The notes beneath the pieces are model-generated. The model made no database searches, had not been told where the DNA came from, and worked only from the letters and a program-made list of their open reading frames with translations. Of a DNA stretch of 17,315 bases, positions 1 through 12,000 are shown piece by piece. The position numbers and the translations under genes are program-made. Each line of letters starts with the position of its first letter. Position 1 is the first letter of the stretch. Source of the stretch: Acanthaster planci (lineage: Eukaryota > Echinodermata > Asteroidea > Valvatida > Acanthasteridae); NCBI RefSeq assembly GCF_001949145.1, contig NW_019091376.1, forward strand, positions 430,464 through 447,778, in the 5' to 3' direction.

Positions 1-81
1 TCCGCCCCCTCCGCCACCGCCACCACCTCCACCACCACCCATGAAGTTCCCTCCTCGCCCACTGCGACCCTGCGGTGGTCC
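1..81 (-). CDS. VIRMA: VIRMA window exon 20, Arg/Gly and poly-Gly tail, cut by the window edge (residues 1029-1055)
   Basis: The acceptor is tttgaatcctcgcag. It encodes GPPQGRSGRGGNFM followed by at least 13 glycines up to the edge, so the exon is incomplete. The C-terminus of human VIRMA is also Arg/Gly-rich, with several GRGG-type motifs, and such RGG tails generally bind RNA and can be arginine-methylated. The glycine run is written as GGN codons, an expandable coding triplet repeat. Without the next exon sequence the true end and length of the run are unknown. Confidence 0.8.
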
Positions 82-3000
82 CTGCGAGGATTCAAAGAGA
101 ACTACAGCTTGTAAAACTTCCTCAAAGGCCTTACTAAAAGATCTCTGAAGAGACGGAATAAACACCAACACAAAAATACCCCCTCGGCAGTTTATTGGAT
201 CAGTTGAATGGATTGTCTGAGTCTTGCACATCTAGCCAGCAGGTCATGGGGTTGCACTGTGTTCTGTTTACATACAGGCTTTGGAATAGCTCTTAACCCC
301 TTCGCACCGGGAGGCGGCTATAGCTGCCGTAAAAATTGAGATCCTCAGCCAACTTTTCAGCTATTATTCTCGGCCCACGCTCGAGCGAACATGATAAAAG
401 AAGCAGACCCTGGCTCTTGTAAATATGGTAATTGGCCTTTGTGCGTAGCCCAGAAATGAAAAGACCGATTTTGCATCATAATCACCAGCTTCACAATAGT
501 CCCCACTTTGAAAAGAGGCAACGGGAATGTGGAAGGGTGAGTAGAGCCGCATGCCACCGAACAATCAGCCTTTTCACTGTGTAATTCAAAGTGTCCAGAG
601 CACGCAGGGCCACAAACTGAGAATTTGCGGTTTGGCAGGAGGTCTTCGTGGCCAAGCGAGGCTGGAATTCTTGGAGTCGGCTTTCGGGAAGAAATTCCCG
701 TCGTCAAAGGGTTAACAACTCATCACCTTTCGTAAATGATTACTTTTTTGATTCATTTTTTTTTATTTCTGCTTTTGGGGTAAAAATGATCAGATTATCT
801 GATGTTGGCCATTTGCCGAGGTCTTTTTGACAAAATCTATTGAAATCAGCCACATCACGACGATCTCTGTTGGGCAAACTTTCACCCCTACGTTGTGCAT
901 TTTCATCCGGATGCCGCGATGGGGGTGATACAAACATCGGAACAGAGAATTCAACGCTGCTCTTTCCCATGCAAATTGACACAGACTCAACAACCGTATG
1001 GCCTTTACCCCTCGTTCTGTGGGATCCAGTCATAAATGCGATTTTCCGGGCAACTCCAGTTTTGCACTTCACTTCACAATCAAAACATGAGCACACAAAA
1101 AAATGAAGGGTATTAGGGTACCCTCTGGGGTTTCTTGGTATCTGTAGTTTCGATGGCCTGTGCTGCCAGGAAATCATCAACGTGCATGGAGGGGGGTCGG
1201 CTGGTGTTCTGGGCACGCTGGCGGAAGAGGTCATAGCCCCGACCACTCCGACCCGGCATCTGACGGCCGTAGTTGGAAGATTGATCTGCAGAATATAAAT
1301 CAAACACAGCAGAATGTTAGGACATTCGAAGGCAAGATCTACAATGTCTATAGTTTCCAACTATCTCGTCAAATATATTTTGTACTCAGCCATCTAATAT
1401 TTTCAAAATAGATAGATTTTCAATAAAATTCACAAATACACATGAGTCCTTGTCAATTTTTACCTACCAACTTTTCAAAAATCTAATCAGAATTTGTAAA
1501 CAAAAGTGTCTTCAAACGGTCCATAAGGAGCAACTTAAAGTGTCTTTTCAAAGACTCTGTAACCTCCACGTCTTTGACAATTTTCAAGAACCCATTCTGG
1601 ATCCTCAAAGTCCTCAAAGTATGCAGGAAACCAATCGCACATCCTCTCTGCTCAAAACGTTTAAGAGGCATTGACCGCTCTGTAACAAATTGGCTGGGCT
1701 CTCCCTTTCAAATATCCCCCCAAAATCCTCCAAACTTGTCCCGGTCAATTTCAAAGGACCAGGGGCAGACAGGGTGTAAAGGTAAGAGGTGACGTACTAT
1801 GGGCTCTCTTGATGCCGTAGTTGAAGCGGTACTGGGATCGTGAGGTCAGGGACTCGTATCGTCTTCTACCACTCCTATAAAATGAAAAGATCAAACTGAC
1901 ACACAGCTCAAAGGTGTATGAAGGTTCAAGCATGCACGCAGCCTCCATCCAGCAGTCTACATCTGCTTCTTCCCTACTAATACCAGTTCCAGTTGCATAT
2001 CACAGGAATAACAACCTCAAATGTGGACATTTTAGTAGAAACATTTGACCAGACGGGGGAATTTCTTAGCCACTTGGAAAGTTTTTAAACAGTTGTCTAG
2101 ATAGAGTTTGGTACATCTTTTATGGACATTTTTTAGTAGAAATGTGCTGTCCCAGTCCCTTGCACTGCCATTTCAGTTGAAAAAACTCAATTTCACGGTC
2201 TTTGACCAATAAAGAAACAACCTTCCCAACCACTCACCCAACAAAAAGGAAATTGTGAAGACTGCTCTGTGCCATGATCTGAAGTATTACGTCGTTAAAG
2301 AATAGCCTGTGGATTTGCAGTAATTGTGTTCCTGAGCAGGGCATTTTGCCCAATAAATGCTTCTCTCCACCCATGAGGAAAGGGGAACCTTGGAGGGCAA
2401 ACACGTCATTGATTTTTAATAGCCATTTGTGCCTGAACTGCCAGCTGAAAACTGTACGCCCCTCGAGGAGATGTAACAATTTAAGGAAAATGGATTGTGA
2501 CTATGTGCTTTACAAATACACCTTTTATCAAATGTCATCTCCGTCGGATTCTTACCTCTTCTTCTGGTCCTTTTCTCGGGGTAAGTTCTCAGCACTCAGA
2601 TCTTTCTCCAGTTCTGCTCTCAGATCCAAGTCGGGTAAGTAGGTCAACCGAAGTTCCTCCAGGTCACATGGAACCTAAAAGGGAGATGACACGGCGTCTT
2701 TCATTCCATTTCATTCAATTTCCCACATGCAGGATAGAGTCACTGACATAAAAACAACAGACTATTCAGGAAACCCCATAAACCACATCAGAAGTTTTCT
2801 TTTGAGAGGTTATTTACAAGTACACAGTTTTGAATCAAACACCGGGAGCAAATGGGAAGCCAAGCATAGTGACAGGGTACAGCATGTTATTTAAAATGAA
2901 CCACCTCACACCAATCAACAACTACGGTTGTCACGTGCTGATTATACCTTGAATTGCAGAAATTCACAAGCAAGGCCAATTCACAAACTTGTGGATAATT

Positions 3001-6000
3001 TTGGTTGGCACAATAGTGCCACAAGTACCAATTAACGGAGAATGAGGGACTAAAACCAGATGTTTTCAATGCTGTGTAAGCCCTCATGACATCAGTTCTA
3101 AGTTAATTACTTTTCAGATGAAGCAACAGCACTTTTTACATGCTTCAAGACTTTTTCTGGCCCACTCTTTTCAAATTCTCCAATAAAGGTCTCATCCAAA
3201 TCTTATACCCCGATCTGGGTCTTATAGTATTAACTCTGGCCGCACACTGACAATAAACATAGCCATAGTTTTGGAGGACCACTTCAGACCCAGCCAAATG
3301 GACAGCCTGGGAACCATCTTATTTGCACTCTCTTTTGAGGCTGTTCACTCCAGCTCAAGCCAACAGGGCATTTACCATATCAGGCTCAATGTCCCCATCG
3401 TCGAGCCCCGGCGGCCCCAGCCAGAAGCCCGCATTGAGCCGGTCGTCCTCCCCATCCCCAATAAAGAACACCATGCGGGCGCTGAACTGCTCCGAGAAGC
3501 TGAGCGGGGCCGGCAGGGTGACCTCTTGCAGGAGCAGGGAACGATGAGACTGACCAGGACCGGTCTTGGCCGGGTCGGGCTCCTCGGGGGAGTCCAGGGT
3601 CTGGATCAGGCCGCTGATGCTATCCAGGAGACTCTCCAGGATCTCGTCCTCCTTGCAGCATTCCTGATGGTGAAGAGACAAAGGGTCAAGCTGGAGCTTA
3701 AAGAAATCCTTCGAGTGAAAACTGAGAGCTAGTTATGTCTCACACTTAAGCCCTGACGGTCCTGAATCCCCGAAAATCCTCTGGGAGGTTTCGGACGCTG
3801 CACGGTAAACTTTGCATTGCTGATTGTGAAGGATGCATTGTCTCAAGGTTTTGGGTTGTCTCAAGGTTGTGCATCATTTATGCTCCACCATGCGTATATT
3901 CATGCCTAGATTGCATGTGAAATCATTCACACTGCTCCAGGACACTATTCACACTGCCTGAACATAATGGCAGGAATTACCAGAAGATTTTGAAGGATTG
4001 AGGCAGTGGACACCCCTCCACAAAACAAATTCAAGAACTATCGGAGGATTATGAAGGATTGAGGCTGTATCCAATTCTTCCACAGGGTAAGTACAAGGAT
4101 TTTGAAGGACTGAGGCTGTCTCCAATTCTTCCACAGGGTAAGTACAAGGATTTTGAAGGACTGAGGGTGTATCCAATGCTTCCACTGGGTAAATACGAGG
4201 ATTTCAAAGGACTGAGGCTGTCTCCAATTCTTCCACAGGGTAAGTACGAGGATTTTGAAGGACTGAGGGTGTATCCAATTCTTCCACAGGGTAAATACGA
4301 GGATTTCAAAGGACTGAGGGTGTATCCAATGCTTCCACAGGGTAAATACAAGGATTTCAAAGGACTGAGGGTGTATCCAATGCTTCCACAGGGTAAATAC
4401 AAGGATTTCAAAGGACTGAGGGTGTATCCAATGCTTCCACAGGGTAAATACAAGGATTTCAAAGGACTGAGGGTGTATCCAATGCTTCCACAGGGTAAAT
4501 ACGAGGATTTCAAAGGACTGAGGGTGTATCCTAGCCAAAAGGCACTTGGCAGTTTGGGCTAGTTATCCGAACCCTGTATCCTCATTCAATAAGCAGCTTA
4601 TGACACACTTATCAACATTTAATATTTGTACCTTTCCTTTATCATTGGCTGGTGTTGCTTTTAAGCACCAAATGGAATGGCACCACAGAAATCACATTTA
4701 TTATCATTATTCGTTTTAACAACAAAAACACTCAACATAGTTTTTCCAGACAGATTTTAACATTTCTCCATCAAAGAATATCAAACTAGAATATCGGGTC
4801 CTAGAATAATTTTCCAACTTTAAGCCCCCCAAAAACAGTTCAGCCAAAAATGAATAACAATCAGCACTCTCAACGTTCACTCTTCCTACAAACACCCACT
4901 TTTACAAATCACACTTTTGCTCATAAATCCAAATTTGCTTTACCGTAACAATTACAGAGGCGCCAAAATGCCCTCAAAATGGCACAACCAAAATTGAAAA
5001 TCAGGTTGAATGGGGCACAAAGGAACATTCACAAGAATGACCCTAACACCAGATGACAGTGCATTGGCCCTTTCAATAACTGACCCTGACCCCCATCATG
5101 GACTCACAATGAGCGTCTTCTCCAGCTGGCTGACCGGGTGCGTCTTGCCACCCCACACAAGGTACTCCTTCAGCTGCGCCGCACTCAGCGCCTTGGTCCT
5201 GTAGAGCCCAGCGCTGCTGCCGCCTGCCCCTCCCTCCTCGGGGCAGGGCTCCTGCTCTCCCTCAGACGACGGCCCCCCGCCCTCCACGGTCAGCAGCATC
5301 TGCAGCAGGTCCAAGGCGGTGGAGAGGGTGGACAGGTAGTCGGAGCTGTCCTTGTGGAAGGAGGTCTGGAGACGGGTGAAGAGGGAGTGGAAGGCGCCCG
5401 GGGTCTTGTCCAGCGCACTGTACGAAAGAAGCACAGAATGTGACAAGGTAGCCTGTCACTAGCTACAAGCACTTGGATTTGTGGCCAACGTGGGAGGGGT
5501 GTAGCTTAAAACAAGTATTTTTAACTGGATCTGAGTATGAGTATGAGTATGAGTATGGATGTAATGTGATGGCATGAAAAAAATTAATGTTTATGAGTGC
5601 AATAGGAGAGTACACTCTTGAGATTAAACAAACTGAATATTCCATTCCATGAGGCAAGCAGAGTGGAACTGATCATTTAAATTGTCACCAAATGAATTTT
5701 CCACTCCATAAATGCCAAATATTTACTGTTTCACACAACACTAAAATAAATCCTAAACCATTTCCAAACGTGACTAAATTCCTTAATCAAAAGGACAGAG
5801 ATTGTACCTGATCTTAGAACAGAATATTCTATTTACTCTGCATCATAGATTAGAGTTTTCTATTTCTGCTGTGCGCCATGTTGTGTCTTGGGGCAAATTT
5901 CTCACTGACATGGTCAATGACCCAACAATTAGATATAAACAGGGATTTATTCAGTCGGTATACAAAAGGCCATGGCTTAATTACTTGGCTGTGGCTTAAA

Positions 6001-9000
6001 ACTACACACAACTCTATGGGCAGTGATTGCAGCCATTTCCATAGAATTGCGCCTAACTTCAAGCTGCAACAAAGTGGCTCTGCCAGCATGCATTAAGCCC
6101 CTAATATATTACCATTTCACAAAGAGGAAGCCATAGTCGTGGTCCAGCAGCATGGACAGGGTCCGCAGCGACGGCAGGATGCTGGCATATGACTGGTCAG
6201 GGCTGGTCACGTGATCCAGCAGGGCGGAGCAGATCATCTCCATGTGCTCCTTGCCCGGCAGGCTATTGGCCAGCTGCTCGTTGACTGACAGGGTGTCCGT
6301 GGAGAGGAGGGTGATCTCTGGACCGCAGATGGACTGCAGCAGAGCCTGCACAGAAAGGATGAGACAAGGAGAGGTTCTAGGAGGAGTATGGAATGCATCT
6401 AGGTAAAGGCCAAAGTGAAGCCAGTTTGATGTCACAACACATTTGAATTGCTGGAGATTAATGAAGTGTGTTCAACTTTTAATAGCAAATTTGGCAACAC
6501 AGACATTCGATCTAACATCATAAAATTGTGTTCGTGTTCATTTTTGTGTAAACCGGCCTTAAGACTGAAAAGGATTAAAAGTTTCTAATTTCTTCCTCTT
6601 TTTTAATGTTTAACTCAAGGCCGACAAGAATCCATATATTATATAAGTTTAAAACTGATGTTTTCCTTTCAAAATCTGCTTGTACAGAGTATAGAAATGA
6701 AAGTTGAAGGTCATGCCTTGATTACAAAGTAAAATGAAAGGAAAACAATTCAAAGCAACACTAAAAACAAGAATTGTCAATCCTCAAAACACTCATAGAA
6801 GGAATTAAAGAGAGGAACGTGCAACCCAGAATCAGTGAAGATTTCTGGACAGGCTACAGTATTGTATTACGAGCAGGCCTACCACGATGCATTCCTGTGC
6901 CTGGAGATGGAACGACGAGTCTGACACAACATTCAATAAAGACAGTAGCCATGGCAACAGTTCAGAGTACTTCTCATCAGACTTCAAACTGGAAACGACA
7001 ATGAAAACAAGTCTTACGTTAAATCCAACCCCGACATGACCACACCGATAACAAGCAACCATGAGCTGCTGTAAATCCAAAAAATTGCCAAAAAGGTTAT
7101 TTCAGAAAGCCTCTTGGAGGAAAACTTATCAGCAAAATGTCAACTATACATTTTTCTTTAGAAAAAAATAATAAATTCCAGACAGTTTAACCCATAACTG
7201 CTCCCTCCAAAGATTCACAAAGACAACTTTTAACGTTTGAGTTCAGAGCACAGGTGAATATGAGAGGGGCCAAAATAAGCTCCATTTCAAATCTACCTTG
7301 ATCGGGAGAGATTTAACAACGGATCCCTGACGGCCACCCGTGACACCAGAAACATGACCAGCATCATGAATATCCGGGGATGGGGGGCATCGAAGCTCAA
7401 TTTCAAATCTACCTTAATCAGGAGAGATTTAACAACGGATCCCTGACGGCCACCAGTGACACCAGAAACATGACCAGCATCATGAATATCCCGGGATGGG
7501 GGGCATCTAAGCTCAATTTTAAATCTACCTTGACCAGGAGAGATTTAACAACAGATCCCTGACGGCCACCAGTGACACCAGAAACATGACCAGCATCATG
7601 AATATCCGGGGATGGGGGGCATCTAAGCTCCATTTCAAATCTACCTTGATCGGGAGAGATTTAACAACAGATCCCTGACGGCCACCAGTGACACCAGAAA
7701 CATGACCAGCATCATGAATATCTGGGGATGGGGGGCATCGAAGCTCAATTTCAAATCTACCTTGATCGGAAGAGATGCAGCAACGGGGCCTTGATGGCAG
7801 GCTGAGACACCAGATACACGACCAGTGTCAGAATGCGAGCCGCATCGCTGTTGCATGGCTGGGTCTTCTTGTTGGCTTCCTCCCCCTCGCCGGTGGTCTC
7901 GCCAGCTGGCTGTGCCTTCTTGCCTCCCTCCTCCCCCTGGGCTAAGCTCTCAATCAAGACATCCAGCAGGGACCTGAATTTAAAGTTCATGATGAACAGC
8001 ACCTCCTTCTTGGTTGTTCAAATTTTTCAGTGATTTTAGGTAAGATGAAACTGCTTCAGTTCCATTTGAAATTCTCCTGCTCAGTGAGTTCCTGATTGAA
8101 GCTAAATTATACTCAAGCAGAAAATCCTCCGTGAGTACCTGGCTAATCATGGGATGCTCTCTCTGGAAACCTGATGAGATAACCAGTTTTCCAAGCATTT
8201 TGTATTCCACCTGTTTCACTTAACTCTTGGAGCAAAAGACCGAAAATTCCCCACTGCAAGGAGGGCCATCACAGCTGACTGAGATTAACAAATCAGATGC
8301 AGAGTTTTGATGAATGATGATAACATTTGAAGCCTTTTACCTGACAACTGTTAGAGCTGTTGGTGCGGCCAGGTCAGCCAGTTGCCAGCAGACTCTGCGC
8401 AAGATCTGCTGGAGTGGGGGACAACTGCTACCTGGACACAAAATAGAAAAATCATTACTAGTGAAGCCAGATTCCAAAGATTCAGACAACTCAATTGAAT
8501 CTAACGGCAGTGTCCAGGATCAAATGCATCTTTCCATACAGCGTCTTATGACTACGGCAAATGAAAGTCCCTCAGTGTGGCCTTTTAACTACAGCAAATG
8601 TGGATCTCTGAATAACTAGAATTTTCATTCTTGACAGGCCAAGGCCATTTTGCAATGTTTAGGGTACTTGCACGATTTAGAGACCAGGTAAACAGAAGCA
8701 GTGCTCCCAAGTAACAGGTGTGCAGTCACGTTTAAGCTTACTTGTGTACACAGGTTCAATAGCTATGTCCAAACTTTCTTGGCTAGGGCTGGAAATGACA
8801 GGATCTATGGGAAATGGCTACAGAAACTGGCAGTTTCCATAGGGACATGCATTACTTCAAACCGCAGCCAAATAGTTTGGACAGGGCCCATGGATCCTTG
8901 ACTGCATCGGTTCCCCATGAAGCACTGAGTGTTAGCAGGCGATGGAAATGGATCACACTGTAACGCTTCTATGTAATGAACCAAAGGAAATGCAGAAGGT

Positions 9001-12000
9001 GCAACTGGACGAGGCATGTGCACAACATTCAAGGGACGTCGACCATTTAGACCCGGTTTGAAAAGGGCCCCCCAGTAAGCTCGCCCTGTTGCAAAAACCC
9101 CTTTCATGCTGGACTGGTTGTTGATCTCGAACTTCTCCATCCTGGGGTCTATTGTTTGCAAGTGCTGGTACATGTAATCTATCCAAGAAGGAACCTGCTT
9201 GTGGTTTTTAATCCTTCAGCACTATACAATGTTTACACTAATCTGCTTAGACCCCTATTCATCTGTGGGAGCATGGTGGGGGAAGCCTTCCATCAGGGAC
9301 TTTGAAAGGCCGATGTGCAGACAGGCCTGATACCGGGCTGGAGAAGCCTGAATACCGGGCAGGCATTATACAGGGCGGGCTACCGGGGGGCCCTTTTCAA
9401 ACCGGGTGTAAATGGTCACCGGCCCTAAGTGAATCCGAAATGTATTTAAAAAAGTCATCTGTGTACCTCCCAAGTCCTTGATGATCTGCTGGATGTGAAC
9501 GCTCTCCGAGTGAAGGTGCAGACTCCACAGACGCCGAAGGTTCAGAGCCTGCTGGACCTCTGTGGCTGACAACGGCTGAGGAAATAAAACACAACAGCAT
9601 CAGGAAAACAATGCTGTGTTACGTTGAATCTGGTTTACTTGGCAAGGGTAACACTTGACTCGGATCTTCAGGGCCACTTTGCCCTAGCACAAGACTAACT
9701 GCCACAATTTACGTCAGCAATTAGGTTAATATTCAATGCAGGACAGTTTTTTGTAAAGAGCATTGCGCATATAAGGCTCCCTTTGAAACAAAAATAGCGA
9801 CAGTTGACGAACCTGCTTTGACACGTGGCGGGTCCAATCTCGTGGACCTGTCAAGCAGAAAATACCGCTTAGCAAATTAATGTGTAAGGCCAAAATTGAC
9901 AGGGACTCATTCACAAGTGATACACTTGCCATAAACTTTTGGCTGCTGACATATTTTTGCTGAGCAATATGCTAAGCAGATTTATTTTAATACTAAGCTC
10001 CTTTTCAAGACCCCAGATGACCGCACACCTCACAGGTGGCTGCAGCAAACAAACTGTGCAGAAAGCTGTAATAAGTTTTAAACAATGAGTTGGAAACTGC
10101 TGGAAAAGCAGTTCAATGCTGCGTCTGGAGGTAACGACCACCAGGAGGAATGACAGCTTGATGCTAATGATGCTTGATGCCCGGCGAGAACGCACAAGAC
10201 GTTGCCAAGGTCCCAAGAAAGAACAAGGCGTTTGATGTGAGGACGCTCAACAAACATTCCACGAAGTAGATGGTGGATGGCAGTATTCTCAGAAATTGTT
10301 GATCCATCGTTGAATCCCGAATGAACAGCTGCCAGGGCCGACCGGTAGTTGCGGAGAGTAGCAGTCTGGAGGCCCGAATGAAAGAGATACAAGAAAAAGT
10401 CCACAACTGAGCTTACAGAAGCTTCAGTTGGAGAAACATCGTGGTCGTCACTCCATCTAGCAGAATGTTGTATTCGACTGTTGTAAATTTTGCATGTGGA
10501 GAGTCTTTGGCCCCGTGCTGCCATGGATGCAGCATCTGCAGAAAAGCCTGACGCTCTGAACGATCGTTGGACAATGTCCAACACATCAAGTGAAGATCGG
10601 TGGGCACTGGATTCCTGACCTGGGTTGACAAAGAATATCCTCCCTGTGTGGAAGGATCAGTGGTCGACGAACCAGGAGCCTTGTGAGTCTCGGGAACCAC
10701 GGTTGGCGAGGTCAGAACGGGGCAATGAGGAGAATCCAGCATGGATCTTGTTCTATCTTGGATAAGACTCTGGGAATGAGGGATATCGGAGGCAAGGCGT
10801 ACGCCAGAGGGCCGGACCAATTCACCTGAAGAGCATCCGTCACCCAAGCTCGTGGGTGTGGAAACCTGGAGCAAAACGTTGGAAGATGGGTACGGTCGGC
10901 CCCTGCAAAGAGGTTGACGTGGGGGCGCTCGATCTCTGCGAAGATTTGGGTGACTACGCTCGGATGTAGAGTTCACTCCGTAGGGTGGACAGCGCCCCGA
11001 GAGAGAGCGTCTGCTATGTTATTGGACATTCCCGGTATGTGAACGGCCTGGACAGTGATCCCGTGATCGATCGCCCACATGAAAATCTGCCATGTAAGTC
11101 CCATCTTGTCTACAACTTGACGGTAAAATTTAATTTATAATCTGGGCAGGTTGCGAGCAATCTTTTATATAATTTGGTTTGTGCCTCGGCAGCAACAGGC
11201 TAATTTTCGTTTCTACTCAGCAGTTGAAAGTTGTTTTGGTAAAGCTCAAATTAAAAATGCAGTATCCACTAAATACTAAAACTGTCAAGCTCACGGTATA
11301 TTTAAATGATGAACTTATGAGGTGTCCCAGCACTGAGTCCTCCATGGGCATTGCGTTGCATGAGCAAAGAATTTGGAAAAGCATGTATAATTGACTCTGC
11401 CCACTGTTTCATTACCTCCTGCGCCTGCATGGGAAGTGGCAGCGGAAGCAGTTCAGACAGCACGGTCAGCCCACCGATGTATGCACAGGCTGCAGACTGG
11501 ATGTACTGCAGGACCTCCTTCAGCATGACAGTCCAGCTACTGCTTGCAATACCTGCACGGACAAACACGCTATGTAGAACCCATGCACCAAAAGGAGAGA
11601 TCTGGCAATGCATTCAACAAGGAGCTGTGTCCCCCCTCCATCACGGATACAACTACAGGACCTGTTATTCCTGTAGACTTTTCACTTATGTTCTACAGGT
11701 TGCTTAATTGCTAAAACTATTTTCATCATGGGAAAAACTGACTGGAGTGGGGTTTGAATCATGACCACTGGAACACAATACCAACTTTATATCAAGCCCT
11801 ATGTTGAAAGTGTCTAAATTTGTCTTTGATTACTGAAGTATTTGCAAAATTTGAGAAAATCTGAGGACTACATGATCAGTGTAGCAAGAGATGTATAAAT
11901 ACCACTAGTAAATAATACTTACACCCAAACAACATCGTATTTATGACGAATGACATAAATACCACAAGATAGGGATTGTGACAGTAAAAAAAGAAACCAA

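Larger units (their letters stand above)
8432..9466 (-). other. VIRMA: VIRMA intron 10-11
   Basis: Intron of 1,035 bp containing the inverted-repeat element at 9031-9427. The segment 8432-9030 has no recognisable content. Confidence 0.85.
9990..11113 (-). mobile_element. DIRS-like retrotransposon remnant, sense to VIRMA, 5'-truncated and decayed
   Basis: Three successive pieces in the order of DIRS elements lie on the minus strand: the end of an RNase H domain, a conserved middle region, and a tyrosine recombinase. DIRS elements integrate by tyrosine recombinase and lack the LTR/integrase plan. Reverse transcriptase is absent, so the 5' part is lost before 11113. The 3' boundary is uncertain and no terminal repeats could be placed. 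Stops and frameshifts show that it is dead. Confidence 0.8.
9576..11415 (-). other. VIRMA: VIRMA intron 9-10 (longest in the window)
   Basis: Intron of 1,840 bp, more than half of it taken up by the DIRS remnant. The flanks 9576-9989 and 11114-11415 show no other recognisable element. Confidence 0.88.

Noticed and set aside
740-1360. 206-codon minus-strand frame overlapping VIRMA exon 19
   Set aside because: It uses a different frame from the exon that encodes the NTSRPPSMHVDDF signature, crosses both splice borders of that exon, and shows no domain.
3271-3732. 153-codon plus-strand frame
   Set aside because: Antisense shadow of VIRMA exon 16; the minus frame matches the conserved protein.
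4059-4562. 167-codon plus-strand repeat protein with 17-residue units, and two similar long minus-strand frames
   Set aside because: They arise from a 51-bp minisatellite whose period is a multiple of three, so frames stay open on both strands. The array lies within a VIRMA intron and no domain is recognised.
7296-7759. CRISPR array or separate mutually exclusive exons
   Set aside because: The units are contiguous 116-bp direct repeats without unique spacers, in an animal intron. Each unit leaves only about 17 bp between donor and next exon-like start, too short to be an intron, and no good acceptor exists within a unit.
8805-9173. 122-codon minus-strand frame as a full gene
   Set aside because: It runs through the left inverted repeat of the MITE-like element into ordinary intron. 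Only the 96-bp part inside the element looks protein-like, and that is reported separately with low confidence.
10413-10976. 187-codon minus-strand frame as a gene
   Set aside because: It covers the DIRS middle region in the wrong frame. The recognisable motifs (AYALPPISLIPRVL, PRQPWFP) are in the neighbouring frame, which is broken by stops.
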